A stretch of DNA of 64,000 nt from positions 525,377 through 589,376 of the forward strand of contig NW_008705573.1 of the NCBI RefSeq assembly GCF_000186865.1. The letters run 5' to 3'. Of this stretch, positions 1 through 9,149 are shown one piece after another. A program made the position numbers and the translations under genes. The notes below the pieces were generated by a model. It made no database searches and was not told the origin of the DNA. It saw only the letters and a list, made by a program, of their open reading frames with translations. Position 1 is the first letter of the stretch. Every line of letters begins with the position of its first letter. Source of the stretch: Aureococcus anophagefferens. Lineage: Eukaryota; Sar; Pelagophyceae; Pelagomonadales; Pelagomonadaceae.

Positions 1-434
1 GCAAGGAGCGGCAGAAGGCCCTGGACGAGGCCGCGCGGCGCGAGGCGCGCGCCATCGCGAAGAAGGCGCCCAAGCCCCGCCGGGAGGCGCCGCCCGCGCC
101 GCCGCCGCGGCCCGCGACCTGGGCCGAGTTCGCGTTCCCCGCGGAGGGCGACGTGCTGGAGTTCTGCGAGCTCTGCGTCTGGCTCTTCGAGTGCTTCGTC
201 TGCATGGCCGGCTTCGCGAACCTCCAGACCTTCGCCATCTACCCGCTCTACAGCACGGCCTTCGCGACGGCGCTCATCAAGGGCGCCGAGTGCTTCGTCA
301 TCGGCAAGTTCGCGCCGCCGCCGCCGGCGCCGGGCGCCGCGGACGAACGCGACGCGTCGCCGCCGCCGCGGCGCCGGACGCTGTCCTCGGGGTCCCACGG
401 CTCGCCGAAGCGGAACCGCAAGGGCAGCCGCTGA
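1..434 (+). CDS. 3' end of an unknown gene (5' partial)
   Basis: An open frame enters from the left edge (first full codon at 3) and stops at TGA 432-434, giving about 143 residues. It begins with a charged Lys/Arg/Ala-rich stretch, then a Pro-rich stretch. A roughly 50-residue segment rich in Phe, Cys, Leu and aromatic residues follows (about 150-300), which could be one or two membrane segments. The tail is a Pro/Ser/Arg-rich basic sequence. The family was not recognised and no catalytic motif is visible. The codon pattern (C or G at third positions) matches the confident genes of the window. The true start lies outside the window. Confidence 0.6.
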   Translation, partial: KERQKALDEAARREARAIAKKAPKPRREAPPAPPPRPATWAEFAFPAEGDVLEFCELCVWLFECFVCMAGFANLQTFAIYPLYSTAFATALIKGAECFVIGKFAPPPPAPGAADERDASPPPRRRTLSSGSHGSPKRNRKGSR

Positions 435-698
435 CCCACACCACCTATGCTGATCACCCTTGTCTGGATCCACCGCCACTCCACACGCCGCGTCGCTCCG
501 ATCGACCGAAGCCCCGACACCGCTGGGGGGCTCTTCTTTTAAATCTCAGAAACAGAAGAGGAAGCGCGCGCGAGGACCCCGCCGGGGGACACACGTGTCG
601 TCTTTTTGCTTGGCTTACCGAGCGCGCGCCGACGCGCGGCGGCGGCCTGCGGGGGCGAGCCCCCCGGGGACCGGCGCCGCGCGAACCCGCGGGGGGGA

Positions 699-1061
699 TC
701 AGCTCTTCTTGTTGTTCGGCAGGCCCGCCTCCATCTGCGCGCGGATCGCGGCCATGTAGTCCTGGACGGCGCCCGCTTCGACCTCGCTCGTCGGCTTCAC
801 GTACTCCTTGGGCGCCTCGATCGCCTCGGTCATGAGCGCGATGTGCTCGCTGTACTCCTTGTCGGGCTCCGGGGCCGACTCGTCGCTCACGCTCCGGCTC
901 ACGGCCGCCGGGGACGCCTTCGGGGAGCACGAGCCCACGCTGCGCTTCGGACCGTCCGGCGACGCTGCGCTTGCCACGGAGCCCGTGGCGACGGTGACGA
1001 CGCGGGCGCCGGTGGCCGTCGCCTCCTTCGTGCTCGTCGCCTGGCCGCTCGAGGCGTCCAT
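699..1061 (-). CDS. hypothetical small protein, 120 aa
   Basis: The first in-frame ATG that makes sense is at 1061. The frame upstream of it looks non-coding (Arg/Ala/Gly-rich), so I start there. The first ~65 residues are low-complexity Ser/Thr/Ala. The last ~55 residues are acidic and helical-looking, with a KEYSEHIALM-type amphipathic stretch and a C-terminus of NNKKS. There is no signal peptide and no recognised domain. It faces away from RPL9, leaving about 600 bp between the two 5' ends. It could be a small regulatory or structural protein. Coding status rests on the sensible C-terminal composition and GC3 pattern only. Confidence 0.5.
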   Translation of the reverse strand: MDASSGQATSTKEATATGARVVTVATGSVASAASPDGPKRSVGSCSPKASPAAVSRSVSDESAPEPDKEYSEHIALMTEAIEAPKEYVKPTSEVEAGAVQDYMAAIRAQMEAGLPNNKKS

Positions 1062-1672
1062 GGCTCTTTTGCTGCCCTGTTCCCCGCGAGCCGCGCGATG
1101 GACCGCGCGACCTGCGGCAGCTCCGACGGCACCAGCACGTCCCACAAGAGGTGCGCCGCGGCGTTCGTCCGCCGTTCCGCCGATGGCTAGACACTGGAAG
1201 CTCGGCAGTGGGCACTGGGGCAGCTTCTCGCGGTGTTGACGGATCTATCTACCTACCCCCGGCGGATAGATCTAACTAGGATTCAGGGGCTCGCTGGGCG
1301 ACATCGCCGAGCCCGTCCATCTCGTGTTATGCGGCGTCCGTGTGCAAATTGTGCTGCGATATGAGAGGTTGAGAGGCGCATCGGACGGCAACTGACGGCG
1401 TGTACCGTGCGGCGACGGCACGGCTGCGCACCGGAAGTGGCCCGTAGACGACGTCGTCGCCGACGGAAGAGCCTGCCGACGGCGCGGCGGCGCGAGTCGA
1501 CGGCGCGGCGCTGCGGACGACCGCGCGTGCCGTCACGGACCGCCGCGGATGTCTGCGACGCCGCCGCCGGCGGCCGACCGACGCAAACGACGAGAGGGGC
1601 CGGGGGGACCGCGCGCTCCGAACCGACGCGTTTACCGAAGCGCTCACGCCTTTCGCCCCCCCCCAGGCGAAG
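1062..1672. other. intergenic region between divergent genes
   Basis: No convincing gene in either strand. It contains a locally less GC-rich patch (about 1230-1280 with repeated 'gatctat' words). A run of nine C followed by AG lies a few bases upstream of the RPL9 ATG. That run would serve as the acceptor of a 5'-UTR intron, a common arrangement for ribosomal protein genes, but no donor could be assigned. Confidence 0.4.
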
Positions 1673-2248
1673 ATGAAGACGATAAACGGCACCAAGTTCC
1701 TCAACATCCCCGAGGGGGTCGAGGTCACATGCAAGTCGCGGACGGTGTCCGTCAAGGGCCCGCGCGGCGAGCTCACGCGGACGTTCAAGCACGTGCAGCT
1801 GGAGATGGAGATGACGACGAACGCGGCGGGCGCGCCCCAGCTCAAGATCCAGCTCTGGTTCGGCACGCGCAAGCAGATCGCGACGATCCGCACGATCTAC
1901 TCCCACGTGGAGAACATGGTCATCGGCGTCACGCAGGGCTTCTGCTACAAGATGCGGTTCGTCTACAGCCACTTCCCCATCAACGTCGCGCTCAACGGCC
2001 GCGTCGTCGAGATCCGCAACTTCCTCGGCGACAAGCTCGTGCGCAAGGTCAAGCTCCTCGACGGCGTCGACTACGTGCGCACGGCCGACGTCAAGGACCA
2101 GATCGAGCTCACGTCGAACGACATCGCCGCGGTCTCGCTCACCGCCGCGCGCATCCGCCAGTCCTGCGACATCAAGCACAAGGACCTGCGCAAGTTCCTC
2201 GACGGCATCTTCGTGAGCCAGAAGGGCCCCATCCCCAAGGAGGACTAG
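1673..2248 (+). CDS. RPL9: 60S ribosomal protein L9 (uL6), cytosolic
   Basis: 191 residues, full length for eukaryotic uL6. It is a component of the cytosolic large ribosomal subunit near the P-stalk base. The sequence shows the two-fold uL6 repeat: an N-terminal half with VKGPRGEL (about 28-35) and a C-terminal half with the characteristic WFGTRKQIATIRTIYSH stretch (about 62-78). The eukaryote-specific C-terminus ends in KED. Single exon in the coding part. ATG 1673 follows a C-rich tract ending in AG, suggesting a 5'-UTR intron acceptor. Identification is firm from the overall pattern. Confidence 0.96.
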   Translation: MKTINGTKFLNIPEGVEVTCKSRTVSVKGPRGELTRTFKHVQLEMEMTTNAAGAPQLKIQLWFGTRKQIATIRTIYSHVENMVIGVTQGFCYKMRFVYSHFPINVALNGRVVEIRNFLGDKLVRKVKLLDGVDYVRTADVKDQIELTSNDIAAVSLTAARIRQSCDIKHKDLRKFLDGIFVSQKGPIPKED

Positions 2249-2364
2249 ACGCGTCCGCTCCCCCGCCCACCCCCCGCGCCGCCGAGGCGGCCGGCGTCGC
2301 GATGCGCCGGCCGCGCCGAGTTATCTTTTCGCACCACTCGTCTATGGTCGCACCGGTCTGCGGC

Positions 2365-2430
2365 GTCGTGATTACAGGACGGCGCTCAGGCCGGCAGAGT
2401 CGTGATCACAGGACGGCGCTCAGGCCGGCG
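2365..2430. repeat. 34-bp tandem duplication spanning a stop codon
   Basis: Two near-identical units (2365-2398 and 2399-2430, one mismatch in the shared part) containing 'acaggacggcgctcaggccg'. The right unit holds the last codons and the TGA of the oxygenase gene on the minus strand. The left unit is an extra copy just beyond the stop. Confidence 0.8.
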
Positions 2431-3278
2431 ATCGCGGCGAGCGCGGACGCGACGGCCGCGAATCGCGAGACCCGGCTCGCGAAGACGCCCTCGTCGACGG
2501 GCTTCAGCGCGACGGAGAGCAGGAGGGACCCGCCGGCCCCGCCGACGCCGTTGTGGTGCAGGAGCCTCGGCACGTAGAGGAGCGACCCGTCCGCGAGCGC
2601 CTCGTCAGGACGACGTCCGAAAACTTCTCCGGCCCCGCGACGCGGAACCGCTTCGAGCCCCCGAGCGCGTAGAGCAAGTTGTCCGACAGGTCGTAGTGCC
2701 AGCCGTAGGAGCCGCTGGTCTCGCGATGCGTGTAAAAAACGTGGACCTGGTCGTGCGCCCAGAGTTTTCGCCCGACGGCGATCGCCGCGCGCCGCGACGC
2801 GTCGCGGACGACCGCGAGGCGCTCGAGCTCGCGGATGACGAGGGCGCCGCCCTCGCTTCGGAGCGATGCCAAAAGTTCGAGGTGCGCCCCGACCGTGCGG
2901 TTCTCGGGAAAGAGCATCTCGGCAATCTCGCGCGCGCCGTATTCGATGCGCCGGTCCATCCACCCGTCGACGTTGTTGACGCCCGTTGTCGTGGGCGTTG
3001 TCCTTCCAGGGTCGCACGACGAAGTAGTCGAGGGCCGGATCCGGCGCGTGGGTCGTGAGATTTTCGGCGAGCCCTCGCAAAACCTCCAGCTCTTTCCAAG
3101 TCACGCCGTGGATGATCGACGGCTCCGCGGGTGTTTCGACGACCTGCTTGGCAAACCAGCGGTCCAAGCGCGTGTCGAGGCTCGCGAAACCGACGCATAG
3201 GACGCCGAACCATCTTGCACGCGTCGCGCGCGTCGCCATCGTGAATGGTGGTTTCTTGTGGCAGATTTTTGAAGGCAT
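2406..3278 (-). CDS. JmjC/cupin_8-like Fe(II)/2OG oxygenase, with two frameshifts
   Basis: About 290 residues when two single-base indels are allowed for. Residues from the ATG at 3278 (or 3239) read in one frame to about 2984. The middle part (about 2606-2982) reads in a second frame, and the C-terminus returns to the first. The middle part carries the metal site: a GWHYD motif gives H-x-D, followed by a YALGGSKRF strand, and the distal His lies in PRLLHH. This is the facial triad of JmjC-type hydroxylases. The C-terminus is hydrophobic and could be a tail anchor. The indels are a GGG that should be GG (2982-2984) and a missing base at 2606/2607; they compensate. Divergent from the SAMHD1-like gene, with 32 bp between the start codons. 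Substrate unknown. Confidence 0.65.
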   Translation of the reverse strand: MPSKICHKKPPFTMATRATRARWFGVLCVGFASLDTRLDRWFAKQVVETPAEPSIIHGVTWKELEVLRGLAENLTTHAPDPALDYFVVRPWKDNAHDNGRQQRRRVDGPAHRIRRARDCRDALSREPHGRGAPRTFGIAPKRGRRPRHPRARAPRGRPRRVAARGDRRRAKTLGARPGPRFLHASRDQRLLRLALRPVGQLALRARGLEAVPRRGAGEVFGRRPDEALADGSLLYVPRLLHHNGVGGAGGSLLLSVALKPVDEGVFASRVSRFAAVASALAAIAGLSAVL

Positions 3279-3310
3279 GGCCTGCCATTGAGTGAGAGCC
3301 CGCGCAAAAG

Positions 3311-4945
3311 ATGGCCAGCAGCCCGCCGCCGAAGCGCCCGCGCACGGACGGCGCGGCGCAGCACGCGGCGAAGCCCAAGGTGTTCAACGACTCCATCCTC
3401 AAGCACATCGAGCTGCACCCGGCGTGCATCGCCGTCGTCGACACGCGCGAGTTCCAGCGGCTGCGGCGCCTCAAGCAGCTCGGCCCGACGGAGTGGGTCT
3501 TCCCCGGCGCGACGCACCAGCGCTTCGCGCACTCCATCGGCGTGTCCTACCTCGCCGGCCGCCTCGTCGAGCGCCTCCAGCGGAACCAGCCGGATTTGGG
3601 CATCGACGCGCGCGACGTGCTCTGCGTCAAGCTCGCGGGCCTCTGCCACGACCTCGGCCACGGCCCGCTGTCCCACACCTACGACGGCAAGTTCGTGAAG
3701 AAGGCCTGGGCGAGGCGCGGCATAGAGAGCGACTGGTGCCACGAGCACTCGAGCGCCGAGATCTTCGCGCGCGTCGTCGAGAGGTACGGGCTCATGCGCG
3801 GCGCCTTCGCGACCTACGGCCTCCGGGACGACGACGTGCACTTCGTGCAGGAGCTCATCTACGGCGACGAGGCCGACGCGCCGCGCGGCTGGACCTGGAA
3901 GGGCCGCGGCGCGGAGAAGCGGTTCCTCTTCGAGATCGTGTCGAACCACCGCAACGGCATCGACGTCGACAAGCTCGACTACTTCGAGCGCGACTCGCAC
4001 CACTGCAACATCCCCATCTCCTTCGACTCGGAGCGGCTCCTCATGCACGCGCGCGCGATCCGGGACGAGAACGGCGTCATGACCATCGCGTACGCGGAGA
4101 AGGAGGTCTGGAACGTCTACCACCTGTTCCACACGCGCTTCAATTTGCACAAGCGCGCCTACCAGCACCGGGTCGCGCACGCCATCCAGGAGATGCTCTG
4201 CGACGCGCTCTTGGAAGCGGACGACTACTTCACGCTCGAAGGCGCGGGCGGCGCGGCGGTCCGCCTGAGCGACGCGATGCGCGACCTGGACGCCTACGCG
4301 CAGCTGAGCGACACGGTCTTCGACCTGATCAAGTACGAGGCGCGCCGCGACCCGCGGCTCGCCAAGGCCGCGGCGCTCATCGACCGCGTCGACCGGCGGA
4401 GCGCCGGTTTGCTCTACCAGCACGTCGGCGAGATCGTCGTCCCCAAGGAGCACGAGGTGAACCTCCCCGACGAGGCGGGGCTCCTCGAGTCGATCCTGCG
4501 CCACGCGGATAAGGAGCAGCTGGAAAACCTGCGAACGCACGCGTACGTCGACAAGTTCGCGATCAACTACGGCATGAAGGACAAGAACCCCGTGGACTCC
4601 GTGTGCTTCTATCTCCGGGAGGACGACACGGAGGGCCGGCGGCTGCGGCGCGACCAGGTGAGCTGCATGGTGCCGAACCAGTTCGCCGAGTACTACGTCC
4701 GGCTCTACGTCCGGGAGAACGACCCGGCGCTGAAGCGCGCGGCCAAGGCCGCGCTGCTGGACTGGGAGCGCGACTACCTCGGCCGGTCGTCGGACTCGGC
4801 CATCGCGCCGTCGCCGACGAAGGCCGCGATCTCGCGGTCCAACTCGCTCCAGAAGCCGCCGCGGCTGCCGGCCGTGGCCCAGCCCGACCTCCCCCGGCCG
4901 CCGCCCAAGGCCGACTTCGGCCACTTCCAGGCCGCGGGGCCGTAA
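3311..4945 (+). CDS. SAMHD1: SAMHD1-like HD-domain dNTP triphosphohydrolase
   Basis: 544 residues. SAMHD1 enzymes hydrolyse dNTPs to deoxynucleoside and triphosphate and so limit nucleotide pools. The HD domain is clear: RFAHS (metal His 74), CHDLGHG (His113-Asp114) and GIDVDKLDYF (Asp220), with the family's spacing and the KQLG...VFPGA entry. The FEIVSN..NGID block and the YQH.V block that follow also match the family. There is no SAM domain in the ~30 residues before the HD domain, only a Pro/Lys-rich leader that could be a nuclear localisation signal. The C-terminal ~60 residues are Pro/Ser-rich and variable. Convergent with the ferredoxin gene, whose stop lies 13 bp away. Symbol by similarity only. 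Confidence 0.88.
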   Translation: MASSPPPKRPRTDGAAQHAAKPKVFNDSILKHIELHPACIAVVDTREFQRLRRLKQLGPTEWVFPGATHQRFAHSIGVSYLAGRLVERLQRNQPDLGIDARDVLCVKLAGLCHDLGHGPLSHTYDGKFVKKAWARRGIESDWCHEHSSAEIFARVVERYGLMRGAFATYGLRDDDVHFVQELIYGDEADAPRGWTWKGRGAEKRFLFEIVSNHRNGIDVDKLDYFERDSHHCNIPISFDSERLLMHARAIRDENGVMTIAYAEKEVWNVYHLFHTRFNLHKRAYQHRVAHAIQEMLCDALLEADDYFTLEGAGGAAVRLSDAMRDLDAYAQLSDTVFDLIKYEARRDPRLAKAAALIDRVDRRSAGLLYQHVGEIVVPKEHEVNLPDEAGLLESILRHADKEQLENLRTHAYVDKFAINYGMKDKNPVDSVCFYLREDDTEGRRLRRDQVSCMVPNQFAEYYVRLYVRENDPALKRAAKAALLDWERDYLGRSSDSAIAPSPTKAAISRSNSLQKPPRLPAVAQPDLPRPPPKADFGHFQAAGP

Positions 4946-4958
4946 ACGGAGCAAAATA

Positions 4959-5681
4959 TTAGCGCGCGTCGTCGAAGGGGATGTCGTCCATGAGGTTGTG
5001 CGCGTCGTCGGGGATCGCGAGGCGCAGGCCGTCGAGGTCGCGGGTCAGCGTCAGCTGGCAGCCCAGGCGGCTCGTCGGCTGGGGGTCGAACGCGAGGTCG
5101 AGCATGTCGAGCTCCGCGTCGCAGGGCTCGCCGACCCTGTCGAAGTCCGCGGCGTCGACGACGACGTGGCACGTCGAACACGCCATGACGCCCGAGCACG
5201 CGCACTCGATGGACTCGCGCAGGAGATCGGCCCCCGGGCCCTCGCCCCGCTCGACGACGTCATAGAGGGACGTGCCCTCGAAGGCCTCGACGTCGAAGGT
5301 CGCGCCGCCGGCGCTCACGACGCACGTGACCTTGCGCTTCCCCTCGTCCTGCGCGATCTGCCGCTCGACGGCGGACGCGAGCGCGTCGAGGCCGTTGTCC
5401 TCGCCGATCTCGTAGGACCCGGCGAGCGTGCGCAGGAACGCGTCCAGGGAGGTCACGGGCACGCCGCTCGACGGGTCCGCGAGCGACGCGACGACGCCGC
5501 GGGCGACGGCGGCGCTGTAGGTGCGGCCCTCGCGCACCTGGCCGACGTGCACGACGAAGGCCTCGGCGTCGGCGATGATCTGCTCCTTGCTCGTGGCGAA
5601 GGAGCGCCGCGCCCGGGGATGCGGCGCGGCGCGCCGGAGCGGCGCGGCGCGCCGCAGAAGGCGTCCAAGCTGGGAGGCCAT
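4959..5681 (-). CDS. adrenodoxin-type [2Fe-2S] ferredoxin with N-terminal extension
   Basis: 240 residues. The C-terminal ~110 residues are an adrenodoxin/mitochondrial ferredoxin domain. The cluster ligands are seen as C-x5-C-x2-C in ACSGVMACSTCHV plus a fourth Cys in RLGCQL. These proteins pass electrons from ferredoxin reductase to Fe-S assembly or P450 partners in mitochondria. The first ~30 residues are Arg/Ala-rich with no acids, a typical mitochondrial presequence. Between it and the ferredoxin is a ~95-residue segment (about 31-125) not found in ordinary adrenodoxins and of unknown role. The ATG at 5681 is the first Met of the frame. The 3' end overlaps the neighbourhood of the SAMHD1-like gene, so the two 3' UTRs must interlock. 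Confidence 0.88.
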   Translation of the reverse strand: MASQLGRLLRRAAPLRRAAPHPRARRSFATSKEQIIADAEAFVVHVGQVREGRTYSAAVARGVVASLADPSSGVPVTSLDAFLRTLAGSYEIGEDNGLDALASAVERQIAQDEGKRKVTCVVSAGGATFDVEAFEGTSLYDVVERGEGPGADLLRESIECACSGVMACSTCHVVVDAADFDRVGEPCDAELDMLDLAFDPQPTSRLGCQLTLTRDLDGLRLAIPDDAHNLMDDIPFDDAR

Positions 5682-6420
5682 CGGGCTCTCCGACCAATTG
5701 TCTCCGACAGATAAGGCGGGGTTTGCTCCGCCAGTGGCGCCGGCGGCGCCCCTGCGTGCGCGGCGGGGTGGTCGATTAAACTCCAGGGAAACGGCGTTCC
5801 CCAGCCGTCACACCCACGTCGCGCCCAAAACCAAGGGGCGTATCCAACGCCATCGATTGTGGCGCGCGCCGCGGCCACGGACTTGTACGCCGCGGCAGCC
5901 CCGCGCACTGCAGACGAGGCCCGCGCGGTGGAATTTGGTCGGCGCCGGAACCACCTCCGATGGGGGCACCGACGGTCAGGCTTACGCCTAGGGGTCATGG
6001 AAGGCCACTCCGACCGCCGGAACGGGCTGCCGTGCGTCGGAAGCGCGTCCTCGGAGGTCTCCGTTCCCGGCCCGCGCGTACGTGTTTGGTACTCAAGCCA
6101 GCGAAACGGCTAGCCATTCGTCGCAAATCGAGCGCTTGTTTTTGGCACGTATAGCCAACGGGCGTCCCTGGCCGCTAGCAAAAAACCCTGGAGTTCAGAC
6201 GGGGAGCGCGACGGCCATCGGACGCCGCCGTCGGAGCAAACCCCGCCTTGACAGATCGAGCAGTGCTCGCACACTCAGAGCTTTGCCGTGCCGCCGTCCT
6301 CTGTGACCGCTTCCGACCGCTCGCACAACCGACCGATCGACCGCTCGGCGTCGCGCCGTGCATCAGTACATACACGTGACTCTCGTCGCGCCAAACGCCG
6401 CCAAAAATACCGAGAAAATC
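5682..6420. other. intergenic region
   Basis: No supported gene. The segment about 5857-6000 resembles 8947-9100 upstream of the FKBP-MsrA gene, most clearly over 'acttgtacgccgcggc'. This looks like an old dispersed repeat or a shared upstream element. The part from 6080 to 6420 is less GC-rich than coding DNA and probably holds the promoter of the small gene at 6421. Confidence 0.35.
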
Positions 6421-6654
6421 ATGTTCCTGGACATGAAAGCCTTGCTCGTGCTAATGGTGCTAAAATTTGCGAGCGCCGCCGGTAAGGACGAGACACGGAT
6501 GCGCCTGACACTGCCCTGGGTCGCACTTTCTATCGGCGTCCTCATCATCGCTCTCTACTTCCTCAAGCGCTGCCACGCGCCGGCGAATCCGCCGCAATTC
6601 GTCTCTCGCGAGGTGCCGCCGGGCGGCATCAAGCCCCGCAAAGAAACGGCGTAG
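6421..6654 (+). CDS. small membrane protein, 77 aa (hypothetical)
   Basis: ATG 6421 opens a frame whose first ~20 residues (a short Lys-containing start, a Leu/Val/Met core, ending SAA-G) look like a signal peptide. A hydrophobic span of ~19 residues (about 34-52, WVALSIGVLIIALYF) follows, then a basic Pro-rich tail. That makes it a plausible secretory or membrane microprotein. No family was recognised. The ordered architecture argues for a real gene, but the short length keeps it uncertain. The frame also opens further upstream (from 6358) without a better start. Confidence 0.45.
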   Translation: MFLDMKALLVLMVLKFASAAGKDETRMRLTLPWVALSIGVLIIALYFLKRCHAPANPPQFVSREVPPGGIKPRKETA

Positions 6655-6742
6655 CGGCGCGCGAGCGGACGCCGGGCGTCGTCCATCGTGGAAGCACCGC
6701 CACACAACATCGAGGCCCGGAAAGACCGCGAAACGAGAGCGC

Positions 6743-6799
6743 GCGCGCGGCCTAAGGCCTCCCAGTGGGAGTCCCACGCGCGCGGCCTAAGACCTCCCA
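6743..6799. repeat. short direct repeat, 35-bp period
   Basis: 'cgcgcggcctaaggcctccca' recurs as 'cgcgcggcctaagacctccca' 35 bp later in the intergenic DNA between the small membrane protein and SEC61A. Function unknown. Confidence 0.55.
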
Positions 6800-7150
6800 A
6801 GGGCATCGAGCGGGGGCCTTACATCAGCAGCGTCGGCCGCGCGGCACGGGGGCCGCGTCGTTCGGGGGGAAGGAGGGGGGAAAGGGAGTGGGGCGCGGTG
6901 GTCGAAGATCGCCCGGGCCGCCGCCGTCCGTCGCGGGCCTGGGAGCGCCGCGTCGCGCGGGTTGACACCAGAGGGCGGTTCCAAGAGGAACCGCCCACGC
7001 GCGCCGAGTCTTGGGTACGGTCTCGGGTCTCGGGCCGCGGGCGATGGGCCGCCGCGGTCGCGCCGTCGAATCCGCGGAACTTGGGAGCGGAACGACGGGG
7101 CAAACCGCGGCGCGGAAAAGTATGCGCCGCCACTGTCGGTGGGATAAGAC

Positions 7151-8567
7151 CTAGAGCATGCCCGCCTGGAGCTCGCCCTGCTCCTTGGAGAACATCTCGT
7201 AGTACTGGTAGATGATGGTCACGGCGAGGAGGATGCCCGTGCCCGAGCCGATCGCGCCGAGGAGGTCCGCGACGACGGTCAAGCGCGCCGATGCACATGC
7301 CGCCGAAGGCCGCGGCCGGCGGGATGTAGCGGTTCAGCGTGTGGACGAGCGCCGAGTCGCGGTGGCCCTTCATGACCATCTGCTGGTCGCGGAGCTGCTT
7401 CGCGACGTCGCGCGCGGACGACCCGCTGACCTCGATCCACATCGTCGAGAAGACGGCGCAGCTCGCGAGGATGAAGACGAGGTAGAAGACGGCGTGGAAG
7501 GGGTCGAAGACGACCTCCGTGAGGGACCGCGGCGGCGAGATGTAGTAGGCGACGCCGCCCACGGGCACGGGCGCGTCGCCGCCGCCCTCGACCTTGCCCC
7601 ACTTGCCGATGAGGCCCACGAGGAACACGCCGGGGTAGCGGTTGTAGAGCATCTGCGACAGGAAGTAGAGGTTCGACACCAGCGCCGTCTGGAGGATGAT
7701 GGGCATGTTCGACGTGTAGAAGAGCTTGATGGGGTAGGAGCCCTGCTGGCCGCGGTGCTTCTGGTACTTCACCGGCAGGTCGACGCGCCAGCCCTGGAAG
7801 TAGATGACGACGACGAAGACGAACATGGTCGCCAGCAGGTTCGTCAGGTTCGGCAGGTTCTGGCGGTAGAAGGCCTCCTGGAGCGCCCGGGCCTTGTCGC
7901 TGCGCGTCAGCAGCAGGTGGAAGAACGCGACGACCGCGCCCTCGAACTCCGTGCCCTTGCCCGTGTTGATCGTCGTCGGGCTGAACGCCTTCCAGATGAT
8001 GTTCTCGCAGATGTTCGTCGCGATGAAGAGGGAGATGCCCGACCCCAGCCCGTAGCCCTTCTGCAGCAGCTCGTCGAGGATGATGACGACCAGACCCGCG
8101 AAGACGAGCTGCGCGACGATCAAGATGCAGTTGCCGTAGCCGAGCTCGCCGACCTGGCCGTACATGCCGCTGCCGACGTAGGCCACGGCCTCGCCCACGG
8201 TGATGAGGATGCCGAAGAGCTTCTGGGCGCCGCCGAAGAGCGCGCGGTCCTCCTTGAGGCCCTGGTTCACCTCGATCAAGCGCGCGCCCGCGAGGAGCTG
8301 CATGACCATGCCGGACGTGATGATGGGCGAGATGCCGAGCTCCATGAGCGTGCCCCGGTTCGACGCGAGGATGACGCGCATCCAGTAGAACGGGTCGTTG
8401 GACTTGGCCGTCTTGATGCCGTAGATGGGGATCTGGCAGCTCACGAGGTAGATGAACAGCGTCGTCACCGTCCACAGGATCTTCTCGCGGAAGGGGATCT
8501 TGCGGTCCGGGTGCACGACCTCGGGCAGCAGGCCCATGACGGGGCGGATGAGGTGGAGGAAGCGCAT
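7151..8567 (-). CDS. SEC61A: SEC61 alpha, ER translocon channel (one-base insertion near the 3' end)
   Basis: 474 residues after correction, the usual SEC61A length. It forms the protein-conducting channel of the ER membrane. The first real ATG is 8567 (MRFLHLIRP, then LLPEV); the codon three positions upstream is TTG. Ten hydrophobic spans and family blocks such as [24 protein letters not shown] and [15 protein letters not shown] identify it without doubt. Near the end the frame breaks: an extra base at 7279-7280 turns ...[19 protein letters not shown] into nonsense. Removing it gives the expected C-terminus ending AGML, TAG at 7151-7153. A defect in a gene this essential points to an assembly error. 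Confidence 0.95.
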
Positions 8568-9149
8568 CTTTCGCAAAGACCTAGAGGGGCGGCGGCTCGG
8601 CGACGGCGAGGACAGAAAGTGCGGCGGTTATGAGGCGATCGCGCGGCGTTTCGCCGCGTTTCGCGCGGGGCGTCTTCTCGGTCGCGCGGCGCGCTCTCCG
8701 GCGCTGCGCGGCGCGACGCGGCGCGATGAGTGGGGCCGGACGCGGGCGGCGCACGACGCCGCCGACACTGAAACGTGGAGTGGTCCTCGGCGAGCTCGCA
8801 GGCGGCCTCAAGCACCGCGAGTAGCGTTGCTTCAACTTGCAGAGCGCGCCTCGCATGTCGGCCTGCTAGGCGACGCTCCGGATGGACGGCCATCCCGAGC
8901 CGGCACGCCCCGACCGCTCCCGAAACCGGAGCTCGCACCCACCGCCGTCGATGGCGACGCGCTTCGCTGCCGCGAACTTGTACGCCGCGGCGGCCGCGCG
9001 GGGACGACTCGGAGGCTTATGCTGGGCAGATTGGTCGGGCCGCCGGACGTCGCTGGGCGCCGGCCCAAACCCACACATTCTCGGTGGGGCGCGTCGGCCA
9101 TCCCGAGGACGCTGTCGAGGCGCCAAAGACCCCGGCTGATGCCCAATCG
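8568..9149. other. intergenic region between divergent SEC61A and FKBP-MsrA genes
   Basis: No supported gene on either strand. It should contain both promoters. The segment 8947-9100 resembles 5857-6000 (see that entry). Confidence 0.35.

Noticed and set aside
2600..2990. Introns explaining the two frame changes in the oxygenase
   Set aside because: The only GT...AG options are under 20 nt or disrupt the metal motif. Two single-base indels restore the protein cleanly.
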